NCBI RefSeq assembly: GCF_002259795.1
Contig: NZ_MWXA01000002.1
Location: forward strand, 124,001 to 188,000
Length of the DNA: 64,000 nt
Direction of reading: 5' to 3'
DNA from: Bifidobacterium aquikefiri
Lineage (GTDB): Bacteria; Actinomycetota; Actinomycetes; Actinomycetales; Bifidobacteriaceae
Shown in pieces: positions 25,823-34,410 of this stretch. The position numbers and the translations under genes are program-made. The first letter of the stretch is position 1. Each line of letters begins with the position of its first letter. Below the pieces are notes generated by a model, which was given only the letters and a program-made list of their open reading frames with translations, had not been told where the DNA came from and did no database searches.

Positions 25823-26005
25823 GAATGCCGCTGAAACCATCCACTTGCCCGAACCTGGAGGGGACACGCTCACGCATTCACAGCTGATCATTCACCGAGC
25901 AAGATGCCATTCGTGTAGATGGAGATAAGGAATACCTTTAACATTTCTGTGAGCACAAAATCTGAAGGTGTGCATCATGATCATTACCGTTTCGGCAAAA
26001 CCGAG

Positions 26006-26079
26006 TGGAGCGGGCGACGGGAATCGAACCCGCCTCTGAAGCTTGGGAAGCTTCCATTCTACCGATGAACTACGCCCGC
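26006..26079 (-). tRNA. tRNA-Gly (anticodon CCC)
   Basis: The minus strand folds into a cloverleaf. The acceptor is GCGGGCG paired with CGCCCGC, the anticodon stem is GAAGC/GCTTC around the loop TTCCCAA (anticodon CCC), and the T arm is CGGGTTCGATTCCCG. The CCA end is encoded (TGG at 26006-26008 on the plus strand). It decodes GGG. It stands alone between the EamA and htpX genes. Confidence 0.95.
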
Positions 26080-26186
26080 ATGGCTTATCCGATATCTCGA
26101 ATAGCGCACAAGCAGACATTCTAGCATCTGCCACAGCCCGAAACGACACAGTCCATGCCCACATTCCCCTGAGCAGCATGGTCTTC

Positions 26187-26300
26187 GAGTTTTGTTGCTT
26201 ATTTTTTCTTATTCCATGAATTTGCGAGAAAAATGCCGTGTATTTGCAACGAATGTACCCATTTTTCTTGCGACTCTCACCACTGTTGGCAACAAAACTC
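26187..26300. repeat. Fold-back element with GAGTTTTGT termini (copy 1)
   Basis: A 114-base segment is bounded by GAGTTTTGTTGC (26187-26198) and its exact complement (26289-26300). The element at 48350-48472 has the same GAGTTTTGT termini and similar size. It lies just past the htpX stop codon. It could be a miniature transposable element or a structured RNA. Confidence 0.55.
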
Positions 26301-26326
26301 AACTTTGGAGAATGATAATGATCAAT

Positions 26327-27292
26327 TCAGCGAATATTCGGATTTGAATACTGCGAATATGTTGGAGTCTGGCCGGCAGACTGTTGAATTTGGGCATCCG
26401 ACATCTCATTGCCCATCTGCATCAATCTAGCGATTCGTTCACTGGTCGGCGGATGCGTCGAGAACAGGCGGCTCAGACCTTTTGCAGAGAAAGGATTCGC
26501 GATCATCATCGAAGACACGCTTTGCGTGCCGGCTGTCTGAGGCATCGGATTCTGTTGCACGCCATTTTCGATCTTATTCAACGCGGAGGCCAAGGCCGCG
26601 GGATCACCCGTTAAACGGCTTCCATCTTCGTCTGCATCAAATTCACGAGTTCGAGAGATGGAGAGTTGAATGAGTGTGGCTCCGATGGGAGCGAGAATCG
26701 TGCTCAGCAATATGCCGATCAGTCCAAAACCGTTGGAATCACGTGAATTGCGATCGCGGCCTCCCCCACCGAGATACATCATCGAATAACCAAGATAGGT
26801 GATGATCGTTGCCAGGGCAGAAGCGATCGCCGAAGTCAGAATATCGTGATTGTAGACATGCATGAGCTCGTGCCCAAGCACGCCACGAATCTCGCGCGCA
26901 TTGAGCACCTGCAGAATGCCCTGCGTGCAGCAGACCGCAGCATGACGTTCGTTGCGACCTGTTGCGAAGGCGTTGGGAGACATTGTCGGTGCAATGTAGA
27001 TGCGAGGCATCGGTTTTCCAGCCTTGGCCGAGAGCTCACGCACGATTTGATAAAGCTCGGGAGCCTCCTGCTCACTGACTTGGCGAGCGCGCATAGAGGC
27101 GACCGCAATCTTGTCCGAGAACCAGTACGAAGCGAAGGTCGTCACCAGGCCTATGACAATATAGATTCCCAATGTCGCTTGTGTGCCGCCGGTGAACCAC
27201 CAGATAAGCATGATTATCGCCCACATCAGAGCAAAAAGCAGGGTCGTTTTCAATCCATTGAAATGCCCATGCACCTTAAACTTGCCGTTCAT
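26327..27292 (-). CDS. htpX: Membrane zinc metalloprotease HtpX
   Basis: This is a membrane-bound M48 protease for quality control of membrane proteins under stress, 321 residues. It has two N-terminal helices (about 13-60), the catalytic HELMH zinc motif in VLGHELMHVYNHDILTSA (about 140), a second helical pair around 155-220, and the third zinc ligand Glu in TREFDADEDGSRLTG. A C-terminal tail of about 20 residues rich in Gln, Ser and Tyr follows the conserved THPPTSERIARL. AGGA precedes the ATG. It lies downstream of htrA on the same strand. Both proteases deal with envelope stress. Confidence 0.95.
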   Translation of the reverse strand: MNGKFKVHGHFNGLKTTLLFALMWAIIMLIWWFTGGTQATLGIYIVIGLVTTFASYWFSDKIAVASMRARQVSEQEAPELYQIVRELSAKAGKPMPRIYIAPTMSPNAFATGRNERHAAVCCTQGILQVLNAREIRGVLGHELMHVYNHDILTSAIASALATIITYLGYSMMYLGGGGRDRNSRDSNGFGLIGILLSTILAPIGATLIQLSISRTREFDADEDGSRLTGDPAALASALNKIENGVQQNPMPQTAGTQSVSSMMIANPFSAKGLSRLFSTHPPTSERIARLMQMGNEMSDAQIQQSAGQTPTYSQYSNPNIR

Positions 27293-27489
27293 GCGCTAAA
27301 TCCTAACCTTGCATGCTGTATTTTTGCTGAACATAATCTGAACAGGAATCTTTCTGATGTCCCATTCAGCTCGCTTCGTTATTCAGAAGAGAGGAGGGTG
27401 CCGGCGTCCATAAGACGACCCACACCCTCCTGCGAGCAACTCACCAGCTGATTGAGATGAATAATTCAGCCGTTGCACCACTCAGTGAA

Positions 27490-29757
27490 TCAGTTGCCTT
27501 CGAGCAAACCGAATGGATCTGTCAATCCATTGTCGTTATCCGAATTGCCATCGCTCGAGCCACTGCCCGAACCTGAATCCGAATCCGAATCCGTCTTTGA
27601 TTTACCGGTGACTGCAGACTCCTCTTGGTCCAGCGTGACCGAGACGTTCTGCGTACTGCCGTTGCGAACCACTGTTATCGTTGCTTTCGCACCATAGGCA
27701 GAGGCCCTCACGAAGCCGAGAACTGAGTAGTTGCTGTTCACTGCGTTGCCATCGTACCCAACGATCACATCACCAGTCTTCAAACCAGCCTTCGCTGCAG
27801 GACTGCCGGATGTAACCGAGACAATCTTGACACCTCCACGGGTGACTCCATCCGATTCAACTGTTGCGCTTTGAATGCTGATGCCCAAGGCAACGTGCTT
27901 TACCGAGCCATCCTTGATGATCTCCTGAGACACTCGCTTGACGAGATTGGATGGAATCGCGAATCCAATACCGATAGATCCCGCCGTTGAACTCGAAGTT
28001 GCCGTTGAGGCAATCGACGAATTGATGCCTACGACCTGACCAGCTGCGTTGAACGTTGGTCCTCCCGAGTTGCCCGGGTTGATTGCTGCATCGATCTGGA
28101 TGGCGTTCGTAACAATCGTGGTGCTCGTATCATCCATAACGGAGACTGGCCTGTTCAGAGCAGACACGATGCCTGTGGTTGCCGTGTTGTCGTAACCCAG
28201 AGGGTTACCAATTGCCATGATGTTTTCACCCACCGCAACCGAATCCGAATCGGCGAATGTGACAGCCTTCAGATTGCTCGGCGGGTTCTCCAGCTTGATG
28301 ACCGCCAAATCCGTTGTGGAATCTGTTCCAACAGTTTTTGCAGAATAGATCTGACCATTGGAGAGTGTGACCTGAATCTTTGTCGCACCGGTAATGACGT
28401 GGTTGTTGGTCACAATATCGCCATCAGTATCGATGATCGCACCTGAGCCCATATCAACGCCGTCCGAAACCGTGGTTTCAATGGACACGACCGATGAGGA
28501 GACTTGCTTTTCCACTGCCTGCCAATCTGGTGCTTCGCCACTCTTGGCAGTTGCACTGCCTGATCCCGAGGTTGATGAATCAAGGCTGGAAATTGAGGCA
28601 GAAGTGGGCAATGTCACCAAACCGTTGCTGATCGCTGCCCAGCCCAAGCCAAGCATCAATGCCGCGCTCACCAATGCCGCGATGATTGCAACCAGAATTG
28701 TGTTTATTGGCTTATTGCGACTGCCTGCCTTCGCGTTGCGGCGGTTCGGTCCTGTCGGTCCATTCTGTGGATTGAACTGCGGTCCAAACGGGTATTGAGG
28801 CCCCTGTGGCCCCTGTGGACCCTGTGGACCCTGTGGACCCTGTGGATATTGTGGTCCTGGAGTCTGTGGATTCTGCTGAGACTGCGATCCTTGCGGATAT
28901 TCAGAACCATACTGTGAAACGTACTGAGGGTTCTGCTGAGACTGCTGGTCGGGCTGATTGGACTGTTGCGAATCCTGCGCCTGTTCAGGGCCTCCGTATG
29001 GATATGGGTTGAATTGGCCCTGATATGATGCGCCATATTCTGGCTTGCCCTGCTGAGTAGCGTCGTTCTGCTGATTATATCCTGGAGCGAATGCTCCATA
29101 TTCTGGTGCAGGACGATACCCCTGTTGGCTGGCATAGTCAGGCTGTGTCGATGATGACTGATCAGCGCTGGCAGGAAGAGTTTCAGTTGGGCTGTCTGAG
29201 TCATTCGTGTCTTCATCGGCAACCGAACTCAAATTTCGTGTTTGTCCTGGATCGTCATAGCCCTTCTGCATATCATCGTTCCGAGCATTGTCGTTCTGAA
29301 CACTGTCGCTCTGTGGGTTTCCGTTCTGGACATGACTCACGAATGGATTGCCATCGACACCAGTGGAGGATCCATAGGAACCAGCATTCAACCAGTCATT
29401 ATCACCATTCGGAATTTGAGTGGTTGGATAATCATTGGACGAGGCAGGATCGAGTTGCTGTGTCTCCTGTGCGCTCGAATCATGGTTCGTATCGATCGGT
29501 TGCGTCAACGGCTCGTTGAAGGACTCCGTCTTCGTATCGTTTGAAGAGAAGAAATCGTGATTCTCTTCCGTGCCATCGGCTGCGGTGCCGCTGTTGAGTG
29601 GGTCAGTGCTCTCTGAGTCATTCACGGCATCATTGCTCACATTGTCAATACTATCGTCATTGTTGGTGGTGTCATGCGAATCAATGTGGCTTGGCTGCCA
29701 CGACTGATCGTCGCCATCACCCTCCCACGGGTGAATCTTGTGTTCATCTTCAGCCAT
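27490..29757 (-). CDS. HtrA/DegP-like serine protease with PDZ domain and long low-complexity N-terminus
   Basis: This 755-residue protein has an intracellular N-terminal tail of about 345 residues rich in Gln, Asn, Asp, Pro, Ser and Tyr. One membrane helix follows (TILVAIIAALVSAALMLGLG, about 353-372), then an extracellular trypsin-like domain and a PDZ domain (VKIVSVTSGSPAAKAGLKTG onward), and an acidic Ser/Asp/Gly tail. The catalytic triad is visible: His in IVTNNHVITGA, Asp in STTDLAVIKL and Ser in INPGNSGGPTF. It degrades or refolds damaged exported proteins. Within the tail is a collagen-like run of GPQ triplets. AAGGAG stands before the ATG. Confidence 0.93.
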   Translation of the reverse strand: MAEDEHKIHPWEGDGDDQSWQPSHIDSHDTTNNDDSIDNVSNDAVNDSESTDPLNSGTAADGTEENHDFFSSNDTKTESFNEPLTQPIDTNHDSSAQETQQLDPASSNDYPTTQIPNGDNDWLNAGSYGSSTGVDGNPFVSHVQNGNPQSDSVQNDNARNDDMQKGYDDPGQTRNLSSVADEDTNDSDSPTETLPASADQSSSTQPDYASQQGYRPAPEYGAFAPGYNQQNDATQQGKPEYGASYQGQFNPYPYGGPEQAQDSQQSNQPDQQSQQNPQYVSQYGSEYPQGSQSQQNPQTPGPQYPQGPQGPQGPQGPQGPQYPFGPQFNPQNGPTGPNRRNAKAGSRNKPINTILVAIIAALVSAALMLGLGWAAISNGLVTLPTSASISSLDSSTSGSGSATAKSGEAPDWQAVEKQVSSSVVSIETTVSDGVDMGSGAIIDTDGDIVTNNHVITGATKIQVTLSNGQIYSAKTVGTDSTTDLAVIKLENPPSNLKAVTFADSDSVAVGENIMAIGNPLGYDNTATTGIVSALNRPVSVMDDTSTTIVTNAIQIDAAINPGNSGGPTFNAAGQVVGINSSIASTATSSSTAGSIGIGFAIPSNLVKRVSQEIIKDGSVKHVALGISIQSATVESDGVTRGGVKIVSVTSGSPAAKAGLKTGDVIVGYDGNAVNSNYSVLGFVRASAYGAKATITVVRNGSTQNVSVTLDQEESAVTGKSKTDSDSDSGSGSGSSDGNSDNDNGLTDPFGLLEGN
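28802..28846. repeat. Five tandem 9-bp units coding collagen-like GPQ triplets
   Basis: The unit CCCTGTGGA (first copy ending in C) is repeated five times without gaps. On the minus strand it encodes GPQ repeats inside the HtrA tail. Nine-base units keep the frame when copy number changes, so this part of the tail can vary in length. Confidence 0.8.
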
Positions 29758-30111
29758 TGCTGCTCCTTACGTTTCGCACGGCAAGCCACATGGGCTCTCC
29801 GCCAGGCGGAGCCGTGAAGACAACTTCACGACTCACGCATTTTGCTGCTACCTATGAGTTAAGATAGCTTGCCTGAAAGTTATCTGAATGTTCTTTGGAA
29901 GATGTTAGCGAATTCTCCCCTAAAATATAGAAAATTCGGGGAATTCCCTTGATATGCCTCCATCTCATTGTTTTCGATGTTTCGAGATAGTTCGCCAATG
30001 ACGGAATTCTCTGAAAAATCTGGGACCCTTCATCTCATTCACTGAAGCCTTCGATGCTGCTGAAGCTGTTGGAATGGCCATGTATCTTTCAAGAGCCTTG
30101 GCGCTTGGCCG
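29758..30111. other. Divergent region between htrA and tgt
   Basis: This gap of 354 bases holds the divergent promoters. A palindrome (GAATTCTCCCC at 29910-29920 and GGGGAATTC at 29938-29946) with an AT-rich centre is the clearest element and may be an operator for either gene. No additional gene is seen. Confidence 0.45.
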
Positions 30112-31434
30112 ATGCTTAAGGATATGGTTGGGCTCATGACGAAAATGAGAAAACCATTGGGAGCAGTAGAGGGAAAGCCCGGGGATCGTTCCGCCTTCAG
30201 CTTTGAGACACAGAAGCGGCTGGAGAGCCGGTCCGATGGATTTGGCAAGGATGGTGCGCGCTATGGCCGTACGGGAATAATCCACACGCCGCACGGAGAC
30301 ATACAGACGCCGACCTTCATACCAGTTGCCACTCAGGGAGCCATGAAGGCGGTGCTGCCGGAAGCGATGAAGGAACTCGGCGCGCAATGTCTGCTTTCCA
30401 ACGCCTTTCACCTGTTTGAACGGCCTGGCGACGAAGTTCTGAATGAAGCTGGGGGCTTGAGCACGTTCATGAACTGGGACGGGCCAACGTACACCGACTC
30501 CGGCGGCTTTCAGGTACTCTCATTGGGCGCCGGATTCAAGAAGACTCTCGCCATGGATGTCGAAGGCATGAAATCCGACGACATCATTGCAAAGGGCAAG
30601 GAACGCCTGGCTTTTGTCGATGAGGATGGGGTTACCTTCAAGTCCCCTCTGAACGGTGAGAAGAAGCGCTTTTCAGCCGAAATTTCGATGAGAATTCAGC
30701 ACAACATTGGTGCCGACATGATGTTCTCCTTTGACGAGCTCACAACCCTGATGAATACTCGCAGATATCAGGAGCAATCAGTGGAGAGAACATTCCGTTG
30801 GGCAAAGCGCTGTGTCGCAGAGCATCAACGACTTACTGAAGAGCGCCTTGGCAAGCCATATCAGGCATTGTTCGGCGTTGTTCAGGGCGCAAACTATGAG
30901 GATCTGCGACGACTTGCAGCATCTCAGATAGCCTCGCTGGATTTTGACGGAGTAGGCATCGGTGGCGCCATCGAAAAGCGTCTGCTTGGTCAGACCTGTG
31001 CGTGGATCTGCGATGCGATGCCCGAGAGTAGACCACGTCATGTCCTTGGCATCGCATCAGTGGACGATATATTCAGCGCAGTAGAGAACGGAGGCGACAC
31101 CTTCGACTGCGTCGCACCCGCACGCTGTGCACGAAATGGCGCAGTGTTCACGCATCACGGTCGATGGAACATCAAACGGGCGCAGTTCAAACATGACTTC
31201 AGGCCAATCGAAGATGGCTGCGACTGCTATGCGTGCCGCAACTACAGCCGCGCCTATATCGACCATCTGCTTCGGGCACGCGAAATGAACGGATATACGC
31301 TTGCCACGATTCATAACGAGCACTTCTTCATCACACTGCTTGCCGATATCCGCAAGTCGATCGAGGGTGGTTACTTTGATGAATTCAGGCAGGAAACCGT
31401 CACTCGCTTCTATGAAAACGGCTCACGAGGCTGA
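30112..31434 (+). CDS. tgt: tRNA-guanine transglycosylase (queuine tRNA-ribosyltransferase)
   Basis: It exchanges guanine 34 for a queuosine precursor in tRNAs with GUN anticodons. The frame gives 440 residues, about 50 more than usual because of an N-terminal extension. The core begins near GRTGIIHTPHGDIQTPTFIP. Catalytic parts are DSGGFQV and FSFDELTT, the substrate pocket is VVQGANYEDL and GVGIGGAI, and zinc ligands are in DCDCYACRNYSR with a later His. The start is uncertain: the ATG at 30112 has no clear ribosome site, and others follow at 30124, 30136 and 30145. No queuosine synthesis genes are nearby. Confidence 0.93.
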   Translation: MLKDMVGLMTKMRKPLGAVEGKPGDRSAFSFETQKRLESRSDGFGKDGARYGRTGIIHTPHGDIQTPTFIPVATQGAMKAVLPEAMKELGAQCLLSNAFHLFERPGDEVLNEAGGLSTFMNWDGPTYTDSGGFQVLSLGAGFKKTLAMDVEGMKSDDIIAKGKERLAFVDEDGVTFKSPLNGEKKRFSAEISMRIQHNIGADMMFSFDELTTLMNTRRYQEQSVERTFRWAKRCVAEHQRLTEERLGKPYQALFGVVQGANYEDLRRLAASQIASLDFDGVGIGGAIEKRLLGQTCAWICDAMPESRPRHVLGIASVDDIFSAVENGGDTFDCVAPARCARNGAVFTHHGRWNIKRAQFKHDFRPIEDGCDCYACRNYSRAYIDHLLRAREMNGYTLATIHNEHFFITLLADIRKSIEGGYFDEFRQETVTRFYENGSRG

Positions 31435-31513
31435 CGTTTTGTACGCAACCTGACGACACGAGTTGAAATAGTTGCAGTTTGTTGCCGGTAGGTGCTAGAT
31501 TTGAGCGTTGTCT

Positions 31514-31596
31514 GCGCGCGTGGCGGAATGGTAGACGCGCTGGCTTCAGGTGCCAGTGATCGCAAGGTCGTGGGGGTTCAACTCCCCCCGCGCGCA
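31514..31596 (+). tRNA. tRNA-Leu (anticodon CAG)
   Basis: The cloverleaf has the acceptor GCGCGCG paired with CGCGCGC, the anticodon stem CTGGC/GCCAG around TTCAGGT (anticodon CAG), a long variable arm (about 31555-31571) as expected for leucine, and a GGGGG-TTCAACT-CCCCC T arm. The discriminator base is A. CCA is not encoded. Confidence 0.95.
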
Positions 31597-31602
31597 CGAA
31601 TG

Positions 31603-31643
31603 GAAAACCATCGAACCGTTGATATTCAACGCTTCGATGGTTT
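31603..31643 (+). terminator. Terminator hairpin after tRNA-Leu
   Basis: An inverted repeat of 12 bases (AAAACCATCGAA and TTCGATGGTTTT) encloses a second small stem (GTTGATATTCAAC). It begins seven bases after the tRNA and ends in TTTT followed by GACTTTT. It is a good candidate to end the tRNA transcript. Confidence 0.7.
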
Positions 31644-32557
31644 TGACTTTTCGGACCATAGGCACAAAAGTGTGTGGGAAATCGTTTCCTAGCCCTTGTG
31701 GGAGTGGGTGTTGCTCCTGTTTTATAATTTTTCCACTGCGATAACGGCACGGCATGAACGTGTGTGTGAAACAGGCCGTGAGACGTTCTTCCGACTGGGG
31801 TTTGGGCTGGTTGATAATTCTGTTTGACTTGAGGTGCATGAACGCAACCCTGTGCCCGCATTGCGGCACCATCATGCATCGCAACAGAACCACGAGAGCA
31901 GGAACAACCCAATGCCGATGCCCGCCATCCCCACCTCTCTTGTCATCCCCACCTCTCTTGTCACCCCAACCGAATCCACTTGCCTCGTCACTCCGACCGA
32001 ATCCACTTGCCTCGTCACTCCGACTGAATGTCATCTCGAGCGAGCGCAGCGAGTCGAGAGATCTCACCCTTGCGAGCATCAACAGCCAAGATCCCTCGAC
32101 TCGCTACGCTCGCTCGGAATGACAAGGGTGTTGTCGTTCATACGGCCGACTCGCTACGCTCGCTCGGAATGACGATGGAACATACAGCTTTGTCGTTCAT
32201 ACGGCCGACTCTGACGATGGTGCATACAGCTTTGACAAGTTCATACGACCGACTCGCTGCGCTCGCTCCGAGTGACCGGAGAAGAAGCATGACATCGACT
32301 GGAACGAATCACACGCCAGCACACCAGCGAAGGCATAAACCCACACCTCTGAGCCTATAACCCCCAACAACATGACTCGGTATCGCAAAATTATTCTATA
32401 TTTATGTTCCGTTCAGTGGAACTAGTTGATACATCCGTTACTTCGTAACATCGTTGTCATAGTTAGGTAATTCGATGTTTATGCAGTGAATTCATACTAT
32501 CAATCACAAACAATATTCCGTTAAATGAAATATCCGTCAACTTATTTGGGGGACTGC
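31644..32557. repeat. Gene-free block of tandem and palindromic repeats
   Basis: About 900 bases lack a convincing gene. They hold short tandem copies of CTCTTGTCATCCCCAC (from about 31933), two 27-base units starting ACCGAATCCACTTGCC (about 31969-32022), and several copies of ACTCGCTACGCTCGCTCGGA (about 32099, 32149 and, degenerate, 32253). Two copies of TTGTCGTTCATACGGCCGAC flank these. They belong to the same palindromic family as 8256 and 11754. The last 150 bases should contain the promoter of the ABC operon, with a GTTCC-N7-GGAAC palindrome at 32406-32422. Confidence 0.65.
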
Positions 32558-33409
32558 ATGACGAATACATCCACCACTGAAACGAATCCTTCGCAACCAT
32601 CAGGAGTTCATTCAGCCGCATTGAAAGAGCACAGCAAAACAGCACTGGAGATTCTCTCAGTCAGCATGACATATCCCGGAAATGATGCTGAGGTGCTGCG
32701 CGACATCTCATTCCATGCAGATAAAGGGGAATTCGTCACATTTGTGGGACCTTCTGGATGCGGGAAAAGCACGCTGTTCAACATAGTTGCAGGACTGCTG
32801 GCACCGAGCAGCGGAAGCGTCATCGTCGATTACAAGGAAAACACAGGCTCTCCCTCTGACAAAATCGGGTACGTCCTTCAGAAGGACCTCCTTCTGCCAT
32901 GGAGAACCATCAGAAAGAACGTCACTCTTGGGCCCGAACTTTCGCACAACAGACACATCGACGCTCAACAGATCACGGAGCTCTTTCACGCCTACCACCT
33001 TCACGGATACGAGGACAGCTATCCAGACCAACTATCCGGCGGCATGAGACAACGTGCCGCATTGATGAGAGCAATGCTCATGAACCCAGAAATAATTCTC
33101 ATGGATGAGGCATACAAGGCCCTTGATTATCCCCTCAAGATCGAGTTGGAAAGCGAGTTGCTCGACCGGGTGAAGGATTCAGGGCAAACGGTTGTGTTCG
33201 TCACGCATGACATCGAAGAGGCAGTCACCCTCTCGGACAGAATTTACATCCTGAAAGCCCATCCTGGAGAGATTGTGGACGAGATGCAGATCCATCTGAG
33301 TTGCAATTCGAACAAAATCAACGAGCGCCGTCTTGCCCCTGAATTCAACGAATATTACGAACGCATCTGGAAAACCGTCGAGAGCGGCATCAGGCAGGAG
33401 AAAAGGTAG
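32558..33409 (+). CDS. ABC transporter ATP-binding subunit (taurine/nitrate/THI5-type)
   Basis: This is a 283-residue ATPase of the SsuB/TauB group that energises the importer formed with the next two genes. Walker A is GPSGCGKST, the Q-loop is VLQKDLLLPWRTI, the signature is LSGGMRQR and the switch is VTHDIEEA. The Walker B region reads ILMDEAYKALD, where the family normally has DEPF-ALD, so the usual Pro is Ala and the Phe is Tyr. The ATG at 32558 has GGGGG six bases upstream; an upstream in-frame ATG at 32525 lacks this. Only two bases separate it from the permease gene. Confidence 0.88.
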   Translation: MTNTSTTETNPSQPSGVHSAALKEHSKTALEILSVSMTYPGNDAEVLRDISFHADKGEFVTFVGPSGCGKSTLFNIVAGLLAPSSGSVIVDYKENTGSPSDKIGYVLQKDLLLPWRTIRKNVTLGPELSHNRHIDAQQITELFHAYHLHGYEDSYPDQLSGGMRQRAALMRAMLMNPEIILMDEAYKALDYPLKIELESELLDRVKDSGQTVVFVTHDIEEAVTLSDRIYILKAHPGEIVDEMQIHLSCNSNKINERRLAPEFNEYYERIWKTVESGIRQEKR

Positions 33410-33411
33410 GA

Positions 33412-34332
33412 ATGACAACGATGACCGAAAAGTTCGAACCATCGAGTGCAACCGCAAAGCTGGCCGAATCGGTGTTGCCCAACAAAGACTCGCAAGTCTC
33501 TTCATCTGAAAAAAGCAAGACAATGCAGAAAGCCAAAGGAAAAACAGCAGTCCGAAGAAAAGGTAAAACAGGCACCCGCCAATCAGTTGGAATCACCTCA
33601 CTGCAGGTGGCGATACTGGTTGTGTTCATAGGCGGATGGGAACTGGGAGCCAACCATGGCATCATCAACAAGTTTCTGTTTTCCTCACCCAGCGCCGTTG
33701 TTCAGATTCTGATCAACCAGTTCCGCCGTGGCACTCTTATGGACAATGTGCAAGTCACTCTGAACGAGACCCTTGTGGGATATCTCATCGGAGCAATCGG
33801 CGGATCGGTCCTGGGACTGCTGCTGTGGTTCTCAAAATTCATAGCAGATGTGTCCATGCCATTCATCGCAGCCATTGGATCGATCCCAGTCCTTGCAGTC
33901 GCTCCGATGCTCATTATCTGGTTTGGCACCGGCTTCATCTCAAAAGTTGTGGTCGCAGCATTCTCCTGCATCGTCGTCGCATTGATTCAGTCATATGAAG
34001 GAACAGAAAAGGTTGACAATGACCAGATTGAACTCTTCAGATCCTTCAGAGCCTCACGATTGCAAATGTTCACCAAGCTCATCGTTCCCGCATCTATGCC
34101 TTGGCTGATGGTGAGCTTGAAACTGAATGTCGGCTTTGCCCTGATTGGTGCCATCGTCGGAGAATTCATCTCCTCGAATGCCGGCATTGGGCACATGATC
34201 GTGGTTGCCGGAGCAAGCTTTGAAATCGGCGAGGTTCTGGCCGGCGTGGTGCTCGTCATGCTTCTCGTGCTCGCATTCAATCTCGTTCTAGGCGCAATCA
34301 ATGGCATTCTCAGGAAGCGCCATTTGGCTTAG
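33412..34332 (+). CDS. ABC transporter permease (taurine/nitrate/THI5-type)
   Basis: This is a 306-residue membrane subunit with an N-terminal hydrophilic tail of about 60 residues rich in Lys, Ser and Ala, and then six predicted helices. The BPD_transp_1 coupling loop is ELFRSFRASRLQMFTKLIVPASMPW, shown here as its FRASRLQMFTKLIVPASMPW core. It pairs with the ATPase just upstream and the binding protein downstream. The long basic tail is unusual for the family. Confidence 0.88.
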   Translation: MTTMTEKFEPSSATAKLAESVLPNKDSQVSSSEKSKTMQKAKGKTAVRRKGKTGTRQSVGITSLQVAILVVFIGGWELGANHGIINKFLFSSPSAVVQILINQFRRGTLMDNVQVTLNETLVGYLIGAIGGSVLGLLLWFSKFIADVSMPFIAAIGSIPVLAVAPMLIIWFGTGFISKVVVAAFSCIVVALIQSYEGTEKVDNDQIELFRSFRASRLQMFTKLIVPASMPWLMVSLKLNVGFALIGAIVGEFISSNAGIGHMIVVAGASFEIGEVLAGVVLVMLLVLAFNLVLGAINGILRKRHLA

Positions 34333-34410
34333 ACCACTCAGACCGGGCATGTTGCCTGCCCATCCCTCGCTCTTATCTTCACCGATAGGACAATGAAAGG
34401 AAAGAAAGAA

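Noticed and set aside
26006-26079. tRNA-Gly as an attachment site for an integrated element
   Set aside because: No integrase and no duplicated tRNA end are visible on either side in the window.
25892-26302. Minus-strand open frame of 136 codons
   Set aside because: It runs through the tRNA-Gly gene and the fold-back element and has no protein-like features.
31934-32025. Possible CRISPR array in the tRNA-Leu downstream block
   Set aside because: Units differ in length, lack unique spacers and belong to dispersed palindromic repeats.
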